Shown in pieces: positions 6,881 through 14,554 of a DNA stretch of 19,705 bases (position 1 is the stretch's first letter; each line of letters begins with the position of its first letter). Origin of the DNA: Chloroflexota bacterium (GTDB lineage: Bacteria; Chloroflexota; Limnocylindria; Limnocylindrales; CSP1-4); the NCBI GenBank assembly GCA_021786915.1, contig JAJYMP010000290.1, positions 1 to 19,705 of the forward strand. The letters run 5' to 3'. The notes under the pieces are model-generated. The model was not told the DNA's origin and searched no databases. It was given only the letters and a program-made list of their open reading frames with translations. A program made the translations under genes and the position numbers.

Positions 6881-7600
6881 GTGGGGCAGCTGACCGACCA
6901 GGTCATCGCGATCACCGGCGGGAGCTCGGGGATCGGGCGGGCCACGGCTCGAGAGTTGGCGGCGGCCGGGGCGAACGTCGTCCTCGGGGCACGCCGACTC
7001 GAGCGCCTCGAGGCTGTCGTGGCGGAGATCGGCCCTCGGGTCGTCCCGGTGCAGATGGACGTGCGAGAGCCCGCCGACTCGACCCGCTTCATCGACACCG
7101 CGGTCGAGCGGTTCGGCAGGATCGACACCCTCATCGTGAATGCCGGCGTCGGTGGCTACGGCGGGATCCTCGACCATTCCGACGAGTTCGTCGCGGAGAT
7201 GGTGGCCACGAACGTCAGCGGCAGCATCTGGCCGATCCGCGCTGCGGTGAGGCGGATGGTGCCCGCCGGCCACGGCGACATCGTCATTGTGGCATCGGTC
7301 GCGGGGTTCCGGGGCGGGGCGAACGAGGGCATCTACACGGCCACGAAGTACGCCCAGGTAGGGCTCGCCGCGTCGATCGACAAGGAGCTTCGCCCGAAGG
7401 GCATCCGTGTCACCACGATCGCGCCGGCCAGCACGGACACGGACTTCGCGCTCGGCAAAGGCCGCACCCGGGACATGCCGTCGCGGTCGGACTTCATCAG
7501 GCCCGAAGACATCGCCGCGGCGATCCGGACGGTCCTCGAGCAGCCGCGTCGCATGCGGACCCAGTACTGGACGATGTTCCCGATGATCGAGGGCAGCTGA
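6881..7600 (+). CDS. Short-chain dehydrogenase/reductase (classical SDR)
   Basis: A 239-residue NAD(P)-dependent oxidoreductase. The cofactor motif is TGGSSGIG (12-19), with Arg residues after the second strand (GARRLERL) suggesting NADP. The structural motif NAG is at 87-89 and the catalytic set is N111, S139, Y152 and K156 (YTATK). In this setting it probably oxidises an imported polyol to a ketose, or reduces a keto sugar. The DhaK-like kinase downstream would then accept the ketose. The GTG at 6881 is chosen because GGAGG sits 5 nt upstream; a GTG at 6869 is possible. An ATG-less extension back into the permease gene is implausible. The family is certain and the substrate unknown; D-threitol dehydrogenase of mycobacteria is a precedent for an SDR in such a cluster. 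Confidence 0.88.
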   Translation: MGQLTDQVIAITGGSSGIGRATARELAAAGANVVLGARRLERLEAVVAEIGPRVVPVQMDVREPADSTRFIDTAVERFGRIDTLIVNAGVGGYGGILDHSDEFVAEMVATNVSGSIWPIRAAVRRMVPAGHGDIVIVASVAGFRGGANEGIYTATKYAQVGLAASIDKELRPKGIRVTTIAPASTDTDFALGKGRTRDMPSRSDFIRPEDIAAAIRTVLEQPRRMRTQYWTMFPMIEGS

Positions 7601-7641
7601 ACTCGGCTGTGGAGGCCGTCGCACGAGGAACGAGAGGCGAG

Positions 7642-8646
7642 ATGCAGCGGATCATCAACAACCCCGCGCAGGTGGTCGAGGACATGGTCCGGGGGTACCT
7701 CAAGGCGCACGCCGCAGAGGTTGTGGCCACCGACAACCCTCGGGTCCTGCGCTACCGTCGCGCGCCCATCAAGGGCAAGGTCGGCCTGGTGACGGGCGGT
7801 GGCTCCGGCCACGAGCCTGCCTTCCTGGGCTACGTGGGCGAGGGCATGCTCGACGCGGTCGCGATCGGCGAGGTCTTCTCGTCCCCCTCCGCCATGGCGT
7901 TCCACGACGCGTTCAGGGCCGCGGACTCCGGTCTCGGCGTCGTGTGCCTCTATGGCAACTACGCCGGCGACAACATGAACGTCAAGATGGCCATGAAGCT
8001 GGCCGCGGCCGAGGGGATGCAGGTCGCCGCGGTCGTCGCGAACGACGACGTCGCGTCGGCGCCGCCCGCCGAAAGGGCCAAGAGGCGCGGCGTCGCGGGC
8101 GAGGTCCTGCTCTGGAAGATCGCCGGCGCAAAGGCCGCGGCGGGCGCAAGCCTCGAGGAGGTCGTGAGCACCGCGCAACGCGCGATCGATCAGACACGGA
8201 GCATCGGGATCGGACTCTCGCCGTGCGCGATCCCGGCGGTCGGCAAGCCGAACTTCTCGATCGAACCCGGGACCATGGAGGTCGGCATCGGGCATCACGG
8301 CGAGCCCGGCGTCGCGGTGGAGCCACTGGTCCCGGCCAGAGAGATGGCCGCGCGCATGGTCGAGGCGGTCCTGACGGACCTGCCGTTCGTCGCCGGCGAC
8401 GAAGTGGTCGCCCTCGTGTCGGGCCTCGGCGGCACGCCCGTGATGGAGCTCTACATCCTGTACTCGGAGGTCGCAGCCCTCCTCGAGAAGGCGGGGATCA
8501 AGATCCACAGACCGTACATCGGCAACTACTTCACGTCACTCGAGATGAACGGCGTGACCCTCACGCTGCTGAAGCTTGACGACGATCTCCGAGAGCTCAT
8601 CGACGCCCAAGCTTGGTCCGTCGGCCTCAACCAGGCGGGCGCCTGA
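7642..8646 (+). CDS. Dihydroxyacetone kinase-like subunit DhaK
   Basis: A 334-residue protein of DhaK length. It carries the phosphate/ketose-binding loop GGGSGHEP with His57, the acid Asp110 in GNYAGDNMN, and the covalent ketose-binding histidine His219 in MEVGIGHHGEPG (usually GIHGEP; Ile is replaced by His218). DhaK binds a short ketose as a hemiaminal on that His, and DhaL transfers phosphate to it. Known relatives act on dihydroxyacetone, and in polyol pathways on erythrulose. ATG 7642 is chosen with GAGAGG just upstream; an in-frame GTG at 7609 is less likely. The next gene starts 1 bp after the stop, implying coupled translation with DhaL. It shares the operon with an RpiB-type isomerase rather than with glycerol genes, which favours a tetrulose over dihydroxyacetone. 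Confidence 0.9.
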   Translation: MQRIINNPAQVVEDMVRGYLKAHAAEVVATDNPRVLRYRRAPIKGKVGLVTGGGSGHEPAFLGYVGEGMLDAVAIGEVFSSPSAMAFHDAFRAADSGLGVVCLYGNYAGDNMNVKMAMKLAAAEGMQVAAVVANDDVASAPPAERAKRRGVAGEVLLWKIAGAKAAAGASLEEVVSTAQRAIDQTRSIGIGLSPCAIPAVGKPNFSIEPGTMEVGIGHHGEPGVAVEPLVPAREMAARMVEAVLTDLPFVAGDEVVALVSGLGGTPVMELYILYSEVAALLEKAGIKIHRPYIGNYFTSLEMNGVTLTLLKLDDDLRELIDAQAWSVGLNQAGA

Positions 8647-8647
8647 C

Positions 8648-9289
8648 ATGACGGCGTTCGCCGCAGCCGAGGGACGCGCCGTCCTCGTCGACCTCATCAC
8701 CTCCATGCACGAGAACGCGGCGCGCCTCAGCGAGCTCGACGGGGCGACCGGCGACGGGGACCACGGCGTCAACATGGACAAGGGCTTCTCGCGTGTCGCC
8801 GAGCTTCTCGGACCGGACCCAATCGGCCTTTGCGAGGGGCTCGCGCTGCTCGGCCAGACGCTCCTGACCGACATCGGCGGGGCCATGGGCCCACTCTACG
8901 GGTCCTTCTTCGCAGCCATGGCCGAGGCGGGAGCCGGCAAGGATGCGATCGACGGCGCCGCCTTTGCCCAGATGCTGAGTGCAGGCCGAGCGGCCGTCGT
9001 GGACATCGGAGGCGCGTCGCTCGGCGACAAGACGCTCGTCGACGTGCTGATCCCGGCGGATACCGCGATGACTGCCGCGGTCGAAGCCGGAGCGTCGTTT
9101 GCGGACGCGCTCGCGGCGATGGCCGATGCGGCAACGCAGGCGTCCGAATCGACGAAGGACATGGTGGCCCGCATCGGCCGGGCGAGCCGACTGGGGGAGC
9201 GATCGCGGGGCTTCGTCGACGCCGGGGCAGCCTCGTCGGCGGTCATCCTCGGCTCGCTCGGCCGGTCGATCTCCGCGCGGCTCGCATAG
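8648..9289 (+). CDS. Dihydroxyacetone kinase-like subunit DhaL
   Basis: A 213-residue protein with the Mg-ADP site of DhaL: D31, D36 and D38 in LDGATGDGDHG, the LLTDIGGAMGPLYGSFF segment, the GDKTLVDVLIPA motif, and RASRLGERSRGFVDAGAASS near the C-terminus. It holds the nucleotide and phosphorylates the ketose bound on DhaK. In Escherichia coli DhaL is recharged by the PTS protein DhaM, while ATP-dependent enzymes are usually DhaK-DhaL fusions. Here the subunits are separate and no DhaM gene is in the window, so the phosphate donor (ATP exchange or a distant DhaM) is open. ATG 8648 overlaps closely with the DhaK stop. Upstream in-frame extension into DhaK is rejected. Confidence 0.9.
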   Translation: MTAFAAAEGRAVLVDLITSMHENAARLSELDGATGDGDHGVNMDKGFSRVAELLGPDPIGLCEGLALLGQTLLTDIGGAMGPLYGSFFAAMAEAGAGKDAIDGAAFAQMLSAGRAAVVDIGGASLGDKTLVDVLIPADTAMTAAVEAGASFADALAAMADAATQASESTKDMVARIGRASRLGERSRGFVDAGAASSAVILGSLGRSISARLA

Positions 9290-9338
9290 GGCCGAGGTAA
9301 TCGGGGTACCGGATGCTCCCCGAGCAGCGTAACGGCCC
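9289..9338 (+). promoter_or_regulatory. Nested hairpin between DhaL and cupin genes
   Basis: GGGCCG (9289-9294) pairs with CGGCCC (9333-9338), and inside it CGGGG (9302-9306) pairs with CCCCG (9318-9322). No U tract follows. The structure fills most of the 82-bp gap and ends about 18 nt before the ribosome-binding site of the cupin gene. A role in message stability or translation is inferred. Confidence 0.4.
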
Positions 9339-9371
9339 GGCGGCCGCGGTAAAGCAAGGAGTGGAGTGAGA

Positions 9372-10577
9372 ATGGTGATCGAGTCGATCGGCGCGTCCAA
9401 GGCCGCTCGCGACTCAGTGGAGCGGGCCCTCTCCGACGGCGGGGGGATCCTGCGCCTGGAGCCGACGTGGGTGGCGCGAGAGTGGCTGCCACCGCTCGGA
9501 CGGCTCGGCCTCTCGGATGCCCAGCTCGACGCAGGTGAGCGAGGGTTCATCTGTGAGCGCTGGCTCGGATCGACGACCAAGGCCGACAATCGGATCAGCA
9601 CGCCCGACGAGGGCCTCAGCTACCTTGCGCTCGAGGACGGCGCGCGCGTCACCCTGGCCGACGCCGTCAAGAACGACCCGGTGGCGATCCTGGGCCGGGA
9701 GTACGCCGCGACACACGAGGGGCTCGGGCGGCTCGCCAAGATCTTCGACTTCAATGATCGGTTCCCTTTCCACCTCCACCCCCGGCAGCAGCACGCGTCG
9801 CTCGTCGGCCGGCACCAGAAGGACGAGGCGTACTGGTACCCGGATGGGGTCGACATGGGCCCGCGGCCCGAGGCCTTCCTCGGCCTTCATCCCTCACTGG
9901 TCGATCCCCGACGGCACGAGGACCTGCTGCCGCACCTCGTCGATTGGAGGAACAACCTCATCCTCAAGCACTCGCGAGCCGAGCTTCAGGTCGCTGACGA
10001 GGGCTTCCACGTCCCGTCGGGCATCCTCCACTCGCCCGGCTCCGCGCTGACCTTCGAGCTGCAGGAGGACTCGGACGTCCTGCTCATGTTCCAGCCGGTC
10101 GCGGGCGGGAAGCTCGTGTCGAAGGACTTCCTGTTCAAGGACGTCCGCCCCGAGGACCGCGCGCGCTATGGCGAGCGGTTCGTGCTCGAGGTCGTCGACT
10201 GGGAAGCGAACTGCGACCCGCTCTTCTTCGAGCACCGCCACACGACCCCTCAGCTGATCGAGCGGCAGGCCGGCGGCGAGGCCTACTGGATCTACTACAA
10301 CACCACGAAGTTCAGCGGCAAGAAGATCGTCGTTCGACCCGGCGGGACCTTCACCACCACCGAACGGGGCGTCTACAACCTCATCGTGTGGCGCGGGAAG
10401 GGCAGGTTCGCCAACCTCCCCGTCGACTCGTCCGACCCGAGCCTTGATGAGCTCCTCGTCACGCACGACAGGGCAATCAAGGAGACGGTCATCGAGAACG
10501 AGGGAACGGAGGAGATGGTCGTCGTCACCTTCTACGGACCGGACGTGAACCCGGACGTGCCGATGATCAGCGCCTGA
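9372..10577 (+). CDS. Cupin protein resembling mannose-6-phosphate isomerase, probable sugar isomerase
   Basis: A 401-residue protein with a metal-binding cupin like type I phosphomannose isomerases: H134 and H136 (HLHP), E152 (KDEAYW) and H220 (FHVPSGILHSPG) form a likely single-metal site. A second beta-rich half follows (from about residue 300), with GKKIVVRPGGTFTTTERGVYN, which looks like another cupin fold. It lacks the usual PMI context. In an operon with a DhaK/DhaL kinase and RpiB it could interconvert an aldose and ketose before phosphorylation, or act on the sugar phosphate. ATG 9372 is chosen with GGAG 5 nt upstream; a GTG at 9366 is close by. I recognise the fold but not an assigned function, so an isomerase role is inference. 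Confidence 0.75.
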   Translation: MVIESIGASKAARDSVERALSDGGGILRLEPTWVAREWLPPLGRLGLSDAQLDAGERGFICERWLGSTTKADNRISTPDEGLSYLALEDGARVTLADAVKNDPVAILGREYAATHEGLGRLAKIFDFNDRFPFHLHPRQQHASLVGRHQKDEAYWYPDGVDMGPRPEAFLGLHPSLVDPRRHEDLLPHLVDWRNNLILKHSRAELQVADEGFHVPSGILHSPGSALTFELQEDSDVLLMFQPVAGGKLVSKDFLFKDVRPEDRARYGERFVLEVVDWEANCDPLFFEHRHTTPQLIERQAGGEAYWIYYNTTKFSGKKIVVRPGGTFTTTERGVYNLIVWRGKGRFANLPVDSSDPSLDELLVTHDRAIKETVIENEGTEEMVVVTFYGPDVNPDVPMISA

Positions 10578-10597
10578 CCCCACGCCCCTGTTCCGTA

Positions 10598-10646
10598 GGG
10601 TCGATGCCGCCACAGGACTCTCACCGAGTCGGGGCGGCATCGACTC
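10598..10646 (+). promoter_or_regulatory. Strong two-part stem-loop between cupin and RpiB genes
   Basis: GTCGATGCCGCC (10600-10611) pairs perfectly with GGCGGCATCGAC (10633-10644), extended by G-C at 10598/10646. Inside, GACTC (10616-10620) pairs with GAGTC (10626-10630) around TCACC. The total is about 17 paired positions in a 49-nt element, ending about 50 nt before the RpiB start. No U tract follows, so it is more likely an mRNA stability, processing or translational element than a terminator. Confidence 0.6.
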
Positions 10647-10699
10647 CGTACCACCATGAGCACCCGGACGGGCACCACCAGCGCAGCACGGAGAAGCCG

Positions 10700-11158
10700 A
10701 TGGCGACGCGAACACCCATAGCGATCGGGAGCGACGAGGCAGGCTATCCCCTCAGGGCCCGCCTCGAGGAACGCCTACGGGAGCTTGGCTACCAGGTCGA
10801 GGGCTATGGCTCGACCTCAGCCGCGGACGCGATCGACTACCCGGATGTAGCGGTCGAAGTCGCGCGCCGGGTAGCTGCCGGCCACTACGACCGAGCCATC
10901 CTCGTCTGCGGTACAGGGATCGGCATGGCAATCGCGGCGAACAAGGTCCCCGGAGTGCGAGCGGCACAGGCAGCCGATCCCTACAGCGCGGAACGCGCTC
11001 GCAAGTCCAACGACGCGCAGGTCCTGACGCTCGGCGCGAGGACGCTCGGAACCGAGGCGGCGCTCGTGATCCTCGATCACTGGCTGGCCGCAGAGTTCGA
11101 GCCGGGCAGATCAACGCCCAAGGTCGAGAAGCTCGTGGCGCTCGACCGCCGCGATTGA
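10700..11158 (+). CDS. RpiB/LacAB-family sugar-phosphate isomerase
   Basis: A 152-residue protein of RpiB length. It has GSDEAGY at 10-16 (family GxDHAG), the DYPD motif (46-49), the catalytic Cys70 in CGTGIGMAIAANK, and DPYSAERARKSNDAQVLTLGAR. Two hallmark histidines are changed. The His after Asp12 is Glu13, and the ring-opening His before Asn-Asp (His99 in E. coli RpiB) is Ser103. Ring opening is not needed for tetrose 4-phosphates, whose 4-OH is blocked, so the changes fit an erythrulose-4-P/erythrose-4-P isomerase of the EryI/LerI/DerI kind. ATG 10700 is chosen with GGAGAA just upstream; a GTG-like 5' extension to 10604 is rejected because it overlaps the stem-loop. It is the last gene of the operon. 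The family is certain and the substrate is inferred. Confidence 0.9.
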   Translation: MATRTPIAIGSDEAGYPLRARLEERLRELGYQVEGYGSTSAADAIDYPDVAVEVARRVAAGHYDRAILVCGTGIGMAIAANKVPGVRAAQAADPYSAERARKSNDAQVLTLGARTLGTEAALVILDHWLAAEFEPGRSTPKVEKLVALDRRD

Positions 11159-11296
11159 GCTGCCCTGCCACCCATAGAAACCTGCTGCTTGAGCGCCTTC
11201 GCTGTCCGGGGGGACGGTCCAAGTCTCGCCGCGCGACGCCCTCACCGTCGCTCACGACTTGCTCGCCCGTTCCCTCGAGACCCAGACTCCTCGGCA

Positions 11297-11309
11297 CCGG
11301 CTTGGCCGG
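11297..11309 (-). terminator. Weak hairpin just after the FGGY kinase stop
   Basis: CCGGC (11297-11301) pairs with GCCGG (11305-11309) around TTG, two bases beyond the minus-strand stop codon and in the gap between convergent operons. No U tract follows, so only position supports a terminator role. Confidence 0.25.
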
Positions 11310-11311
11310 CG

Positions 11312-12817
11312 CTACGCGTTCGCGGGGATCGGGTTCCCGACCTCGTCCCAGAACGGGCCGAGCGCCCGCACGAGGTCGAGGTACCGCTCGTAGCCCCGCG
11401 TGAGGTCCTCGCTGCCTCCGTCCATGGGTTCGACGACGAGCCGCTCGCGCACGACGTGCGACGCCGCGTCGTCGAGGTCCGCGTACACGCCCGCGCCGAT
11501 CCCCGCGCACATCGCCGCGCCGAGCGCGCCCGCCTCGACCGTCGCGGTCAGCACGACTGGCAGCCCGAGCGCGTCGGCGAACATCTGCACCCACGCCGCG
11601 CTCCGCGACCCGCCGCCCGTGAGGCGGACCTCGGCGAGCGCGGGGAACGCGGAGCGCAGCGCATCGACGTGCATCCGGTGGTTGAACACGACGCCCTCGA
11701 GCAGCGCGCGGACGAGGTGCCCCCGCCGGTGCCAGCCGCGGAGGCCGACGAACGAGCCGCTCGCGCGGTCCGATACCGGCGACCCGTACAGGAACGGGAG
11801 GTACCACACCTCGCGCGGATCGGCGGCGACCGAGGCGACGTCCGCTTCGACGAACTCGAACGACGACGCGTCGCCGGGGACGAGCGTCCGCGCGAACCAC
11901 TCGAGGTTCGTGGCCGAGGCGGGCGAGACCGCCATGTTCATCCAGCGCCCGGGGAAGCCGAAGCTGCGGCAGCTCCAGCGCGGGTCGACCGCAGGCGCGT
12001 CGGAGATGCACTGGTTGATGCTGAACGAGCCCGCGACGACCGACAGGCGGCCCGGCCGGACCACGCCGGTCGCGATGGCGCACGCGTCGACGTCGTGGAT
12101 CCCGGACACGACCGGCGTGCCCTCGCGGAGCCCGGTCTCGCGCGCGGCGGCGACGGTCACGGTGCCAGCGACCTCGGCCGAGCTGACGACCGGCGGCAGC
12201 AGCCGGCCGAGGCCGTCGAGGCCGTACAGCTCGAGCGCCGCCGGCGAGTACGCCTGGGTCCGGACGTCTGTGAACGACTGGCTCGCCTCGGTCGGATCGG
12301 TCGACACGGCGCCGGTGAGGCGGAGCTTCACGTAGTCCTTGCACCCGAGCGCGTGCTCGGCACGCTCGAGCACCGCGGGCTCGTGCTCGGCGAGCCACGC
12401 GAGCACGGCCGCCGGCGCGGCGGGCCACGGCGCCTGCCCCGTGAGCTCGAGGGCGCGCGGCATGATCCCGGCAGCTCGCCAGCGGTCGACGACCCCGACC
12501 GCGCGCGTGTCCATCGACAGGATCGCGGGCCGGGCGGCCGCTCCCCGAGAGTCGACGAGGTACACCCCGTCGCCGTGCCCCGTCGCGCCGACCGCGGCGA
12601 TGTCGGCCGCCGCCGCACCTGCCGCCGCGATCGCATCGCGGATGACCACGGCGCACGCCCGCCACAGCTTGTCGGGATCGCGCTCGACCCAGCGCGCATG
12701 CGGCGTCGCCTGCGGGACGCGCGCCTCGGCGCGGCCCAGCTCGTTCCCCTCGGCGTCGTGGACGACCGCCTTGGTGACCGTCAGCCCGCAGTCGAGGCCG
12801 AGCAGGAGCAGGCGCAT
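11312..12817 (-). CDS. FGGY-family carbohydrate kinase, LyxK/EryA-like
   Basis: A 501-residue kinase with both FGGY halves. The N-terminal half has the phosphate-binding LGLDCGLTVTKA (Asp9) and GHGDGVYLVD (81-90). The catalytic Asp lies in SGIHDVDACAIATG (about 238-251). The C-terminal half has VAGSFSINQ, NLEWF, LPFLYGS, LLEGVVFNH and a TGGGSRSAAWVQMFAD adenosine-binding segment. Similarity is to L-xylulose kinase LyxK and erythritol kinase EryA rather than to glycerol kinase, although it sits with a GlpD-like gene. It would phosphorylate a pentulose or polyol with ATP. The ATG at 12817 has GAGG about 8 nt upstream and starts 10 bp after the stop of the dehydrogenase gene, so the two are co-transcribed; longer upstream starts overlap that gene. 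The substrate is not determined. Confidence 0.9.
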   Translation of the reverse strand: MRLLLLGLDCGLTVTKAVVHDAEGNELGRAEARVPQATPHARWVERDPDKLWRACAVVIRDAIAAAGAAAADIAAVGATGHGDGVYLVDSRGAAARPAILSMDTRAVGVVDRWRAAGIMPRALELTGQAPWPAAPAAVLAWLAEHEPAVLERAEHALGCKDYVKLRLTGAVSTDPTEASQSFTDVRTQAYSPAALELYGLDGLGRLLPPVVSSAEVAGTVTVAAARETGLREGTPVVSGIHDVDACAIATGVVRPGRLSVVAGSFSINQCISDAPAVDPRWSCRSFGFPGRWMNMAVSPASATNLEWFARTLVPGDASSFEFVEADVASVAADPREVWYLPFLYGSPVSDRASGSFVGLRGWHRRGHLVRALLEGVVFNHRMHVDALRSAFPALAEVRLTGGGSRSAAWVQMFADALGLPVVLTATVEAGALGAAMCAGIGAGVYADLDDAASHVVRERLVVEPMDGGSEDLTRGYERYLDLVRALGPFWDEVGNPIPANA

Positions 12818-12827
12818 CGCGGCCACC

Positions 12828-14498
12828 TCAGCGCACCGCGGCGGGCACGGCATCGTCCCGGACGGCCCCGGCCACCGCCGCCGGCGCACGTGCCCCCGAC
12901 GGCCGCCACAGCCCCGACGGCCGACCGTGCCGCCCCGCCAGGTCGTCGGCGATCCAGGCGTCGGTCCACCCGGCGTGGGCTTCCGCGATCCGCGCCGCCG
13001 CCTCGCGCAGCTGCGCGTCGATCGGGGCGTCGAAGGCGAGCATCGCGCGACGGTGGAACACGTCCTCGAGCGTCCGCGCGTGCTCGTGGCGGAGCGCCAT
13101 CACCACCTCGGCACCGATCATCGCGACGTCCTCGCGCAACGGGCGCCCGAGCTCCGGGTGCTCGGCGACGAGCTCGGCGACGAGCCGCGCCCGGCTCCCG
13201 TAGATGCCCACGAGCCGTGCCGCGGTCGCCGGCGGGAGGTCGGACTCGATGGCGAGCGCTGCGATCTCGGCTGCGACGCTCCGCGTCACGCCGCCCGGCA
13301 GCGGGACGGTCCGCGTCGCGCTCCGGCGGGCCTGCCGGCCGAGCTTCCGCTCGACCTTCGACACCGTCTGGTCGGCGAGGCTGCGGAACGTGGTCAGCTT
13401 GCCGCCGACGATCGTGAACAGGCCCTCGAGCTCGGGGGCGTGGTCGACGATCAGGTGCGAGCGCGGGATCTTCGACTCGGGCACGCCCGGCATGTACGGC
13501 AACGGTCGCACGCCGGTGTAGACCAGGCGCACGGAGTCGCGCGTCAACCCGGCGGACGGGATGAGGCGGTTCGTCTCGCCCAGGATGTACTCGAACTCGG
13601 CGTCGTCCGCGCGCTGCTCGCCCGGGTCGCCCTCGGCGCGAACGTCGGTGCTGCCGATGACGTAGCGACCCCGCCAGGGGATCACGAGCACGGGACGCCC
13701 GTCGGCCGCCGCTTCGTAGTACATCGCGTAGCGCGGCGCGCCCGGGAAGGGATCAACCACGAGGTGAGTGCCCTTGGTGCCGCCGATCCGTCGCCGCTGC
13801 TCGCCGCCGATCGTGGCGAGCACCGCATCGGCCCACGGACCGGCGGCGTTCACGGTCACCGGCGCTTGCGCGAGGCCCGTCTCGCCGGTCAGCTCGTCGC
13901 GGTACTCCACGCCGGTCACGCGGCCAGCCTCAACCACGAGGCGCGTCGCCGGCGTGTGCACGAGCACGCTCGCCCCGGCCTGCTCCGCCCCGAGCGCGTT
14001 CTCGACCGACAGGCGCTCCGCGAACTCCGCCTGCGCGTCGTAGAACAGGGCTGCGCCCCGGATCTCGTCGCGGTCGATGCCGGGCACCACCTCGAGCGCG
14101 CTCTCGCGCGACAGGATCCGGTGCATCGGCAGCGACTTGTCGAACGACAGGACGTCGTACGCGAGCATCCCCGCGCGCAGGATGAGCGACCCTCGGCGGT
14201 TGCGGCGGAGGAACGGCATCATGAACAGGAGCGGCTTCACGAGGTGCGGCGCGGCCCGCAGGAGCCACTCCCGCTCGCGGAGCAACTCGTGCACCAGCCC
14301 AATCTCGCCGTGCTCGAGGCACTTCATCCCGCCTTGAATCATCCGGCTGTTCCACGTCGACGTGGCCGCCGAGGGGTCGTCTTGCTCGAGCAGCAGCGTC
14401 CGCAACCCGCGCGGCGCCGCGTCGCGCGCGATCCCAGTGTCGTTGATGCCGCCGCCGACGATGAGGTCGTACGGGCGTTCCGTCGGTTGGGGCGTCAC
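12828..14498 (-). CDS. GlpD/EryB-like FAD-dependent polyol-phosphate dehydrogenase
   Basis: A 556-residue member of the aerobic glycerol-3-phosphate dehydrogenase family: N-terminal FAD fold, substrate domain (SRMIQGG, LEHGEIGLV, REREWLLRAAPHLVKP), FAD strand VTVNAAGPWAD, a TIVGGKLTTFRSLAD segment (canonical GGKLTTFR) and the C-terminal DAO_C region. It would oxidise a polyol phosphate and feed electrons to the membrane quinone pool. The dinucleotide motif is off: where the family reads VIGGGINGTG, this protein reads VGGGINDTG (residues 14-22), one residue shorter and with Asp for Gly. The start is GTG 14498, with GAG directly before it and GAGGAGG about 13 nt upstream, so the start is uncertain. 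It lies 56 bp after the DeoR-type gene and 10 bp before the kinase. EryB (erythritol phosphate dehydrogenase) is the alternative to GlpD. Confidence 0.87.
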   Translation of the reverse strand: MTPQPTERPYDLIVGGGINDTGIARDAAPRGLRTLLLEQDDPSAATSTWNSRMIQGGMKCLEHGEIGLVHELLREREWLLRAAPHLVKPLLFMMPFLRRNRRGSLILRAGMLAYDVLSFDKSLPMHRILSRESALEVVPGIDRDEIRGAALFYDAQAEFAERLSVENALGAEQAGASVLVHTPATRLVVEAGRVTGVEYRDELTGETGLAQAPVTVNAAGPWADAVLATIGGEQRRRIGGTKGTHLVVDPFPGAPRYAMYYEAAADGRPVLVIPWRGRYVIGSTDVRAEGDPGEQRADDAEFEYILGETNRLIPSAGLTRDSVRLVYTGVRPLPYMPGVPESKIPRSHLIVDHAPELEGLFTIVGGKLTTFRSLADQTVSKVERKLGRQARRSATRTVPLPGGVTRSVAAEIAALAIESDLPPATAARLVGIYGSRARLVAELVAEHPELGRPLREDVAMIGAEVVMALRHEHARTLEDVFHRRAMLAFDAPIDAQLREAAARIAEAHAGWTDAWIADDLAGRHGRPSGLWRPSGARAPAAVAGAVRDDAVPAAVR

Positions 14499-14554
14499 CT
14501 CGTCTCGCCGCCTCCTCTCTCTCCCCCTCGCTCGAGTCGCCGCTCCCCTCCGGG

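Noticed and set aside
10604..10699. Upstream extension of the RpiB gene
   Set aside because: It would translate through the stem-loop and adds residues not seen in the family; ATG 10700 has a ribosome-binding site.
10752..12665. Long minus-strand frame of 637 codons overlapping RpiB and the kinase
   Set aside because: Low-complexity Arg/Gly composition and overlap with recognised genes in other frames.
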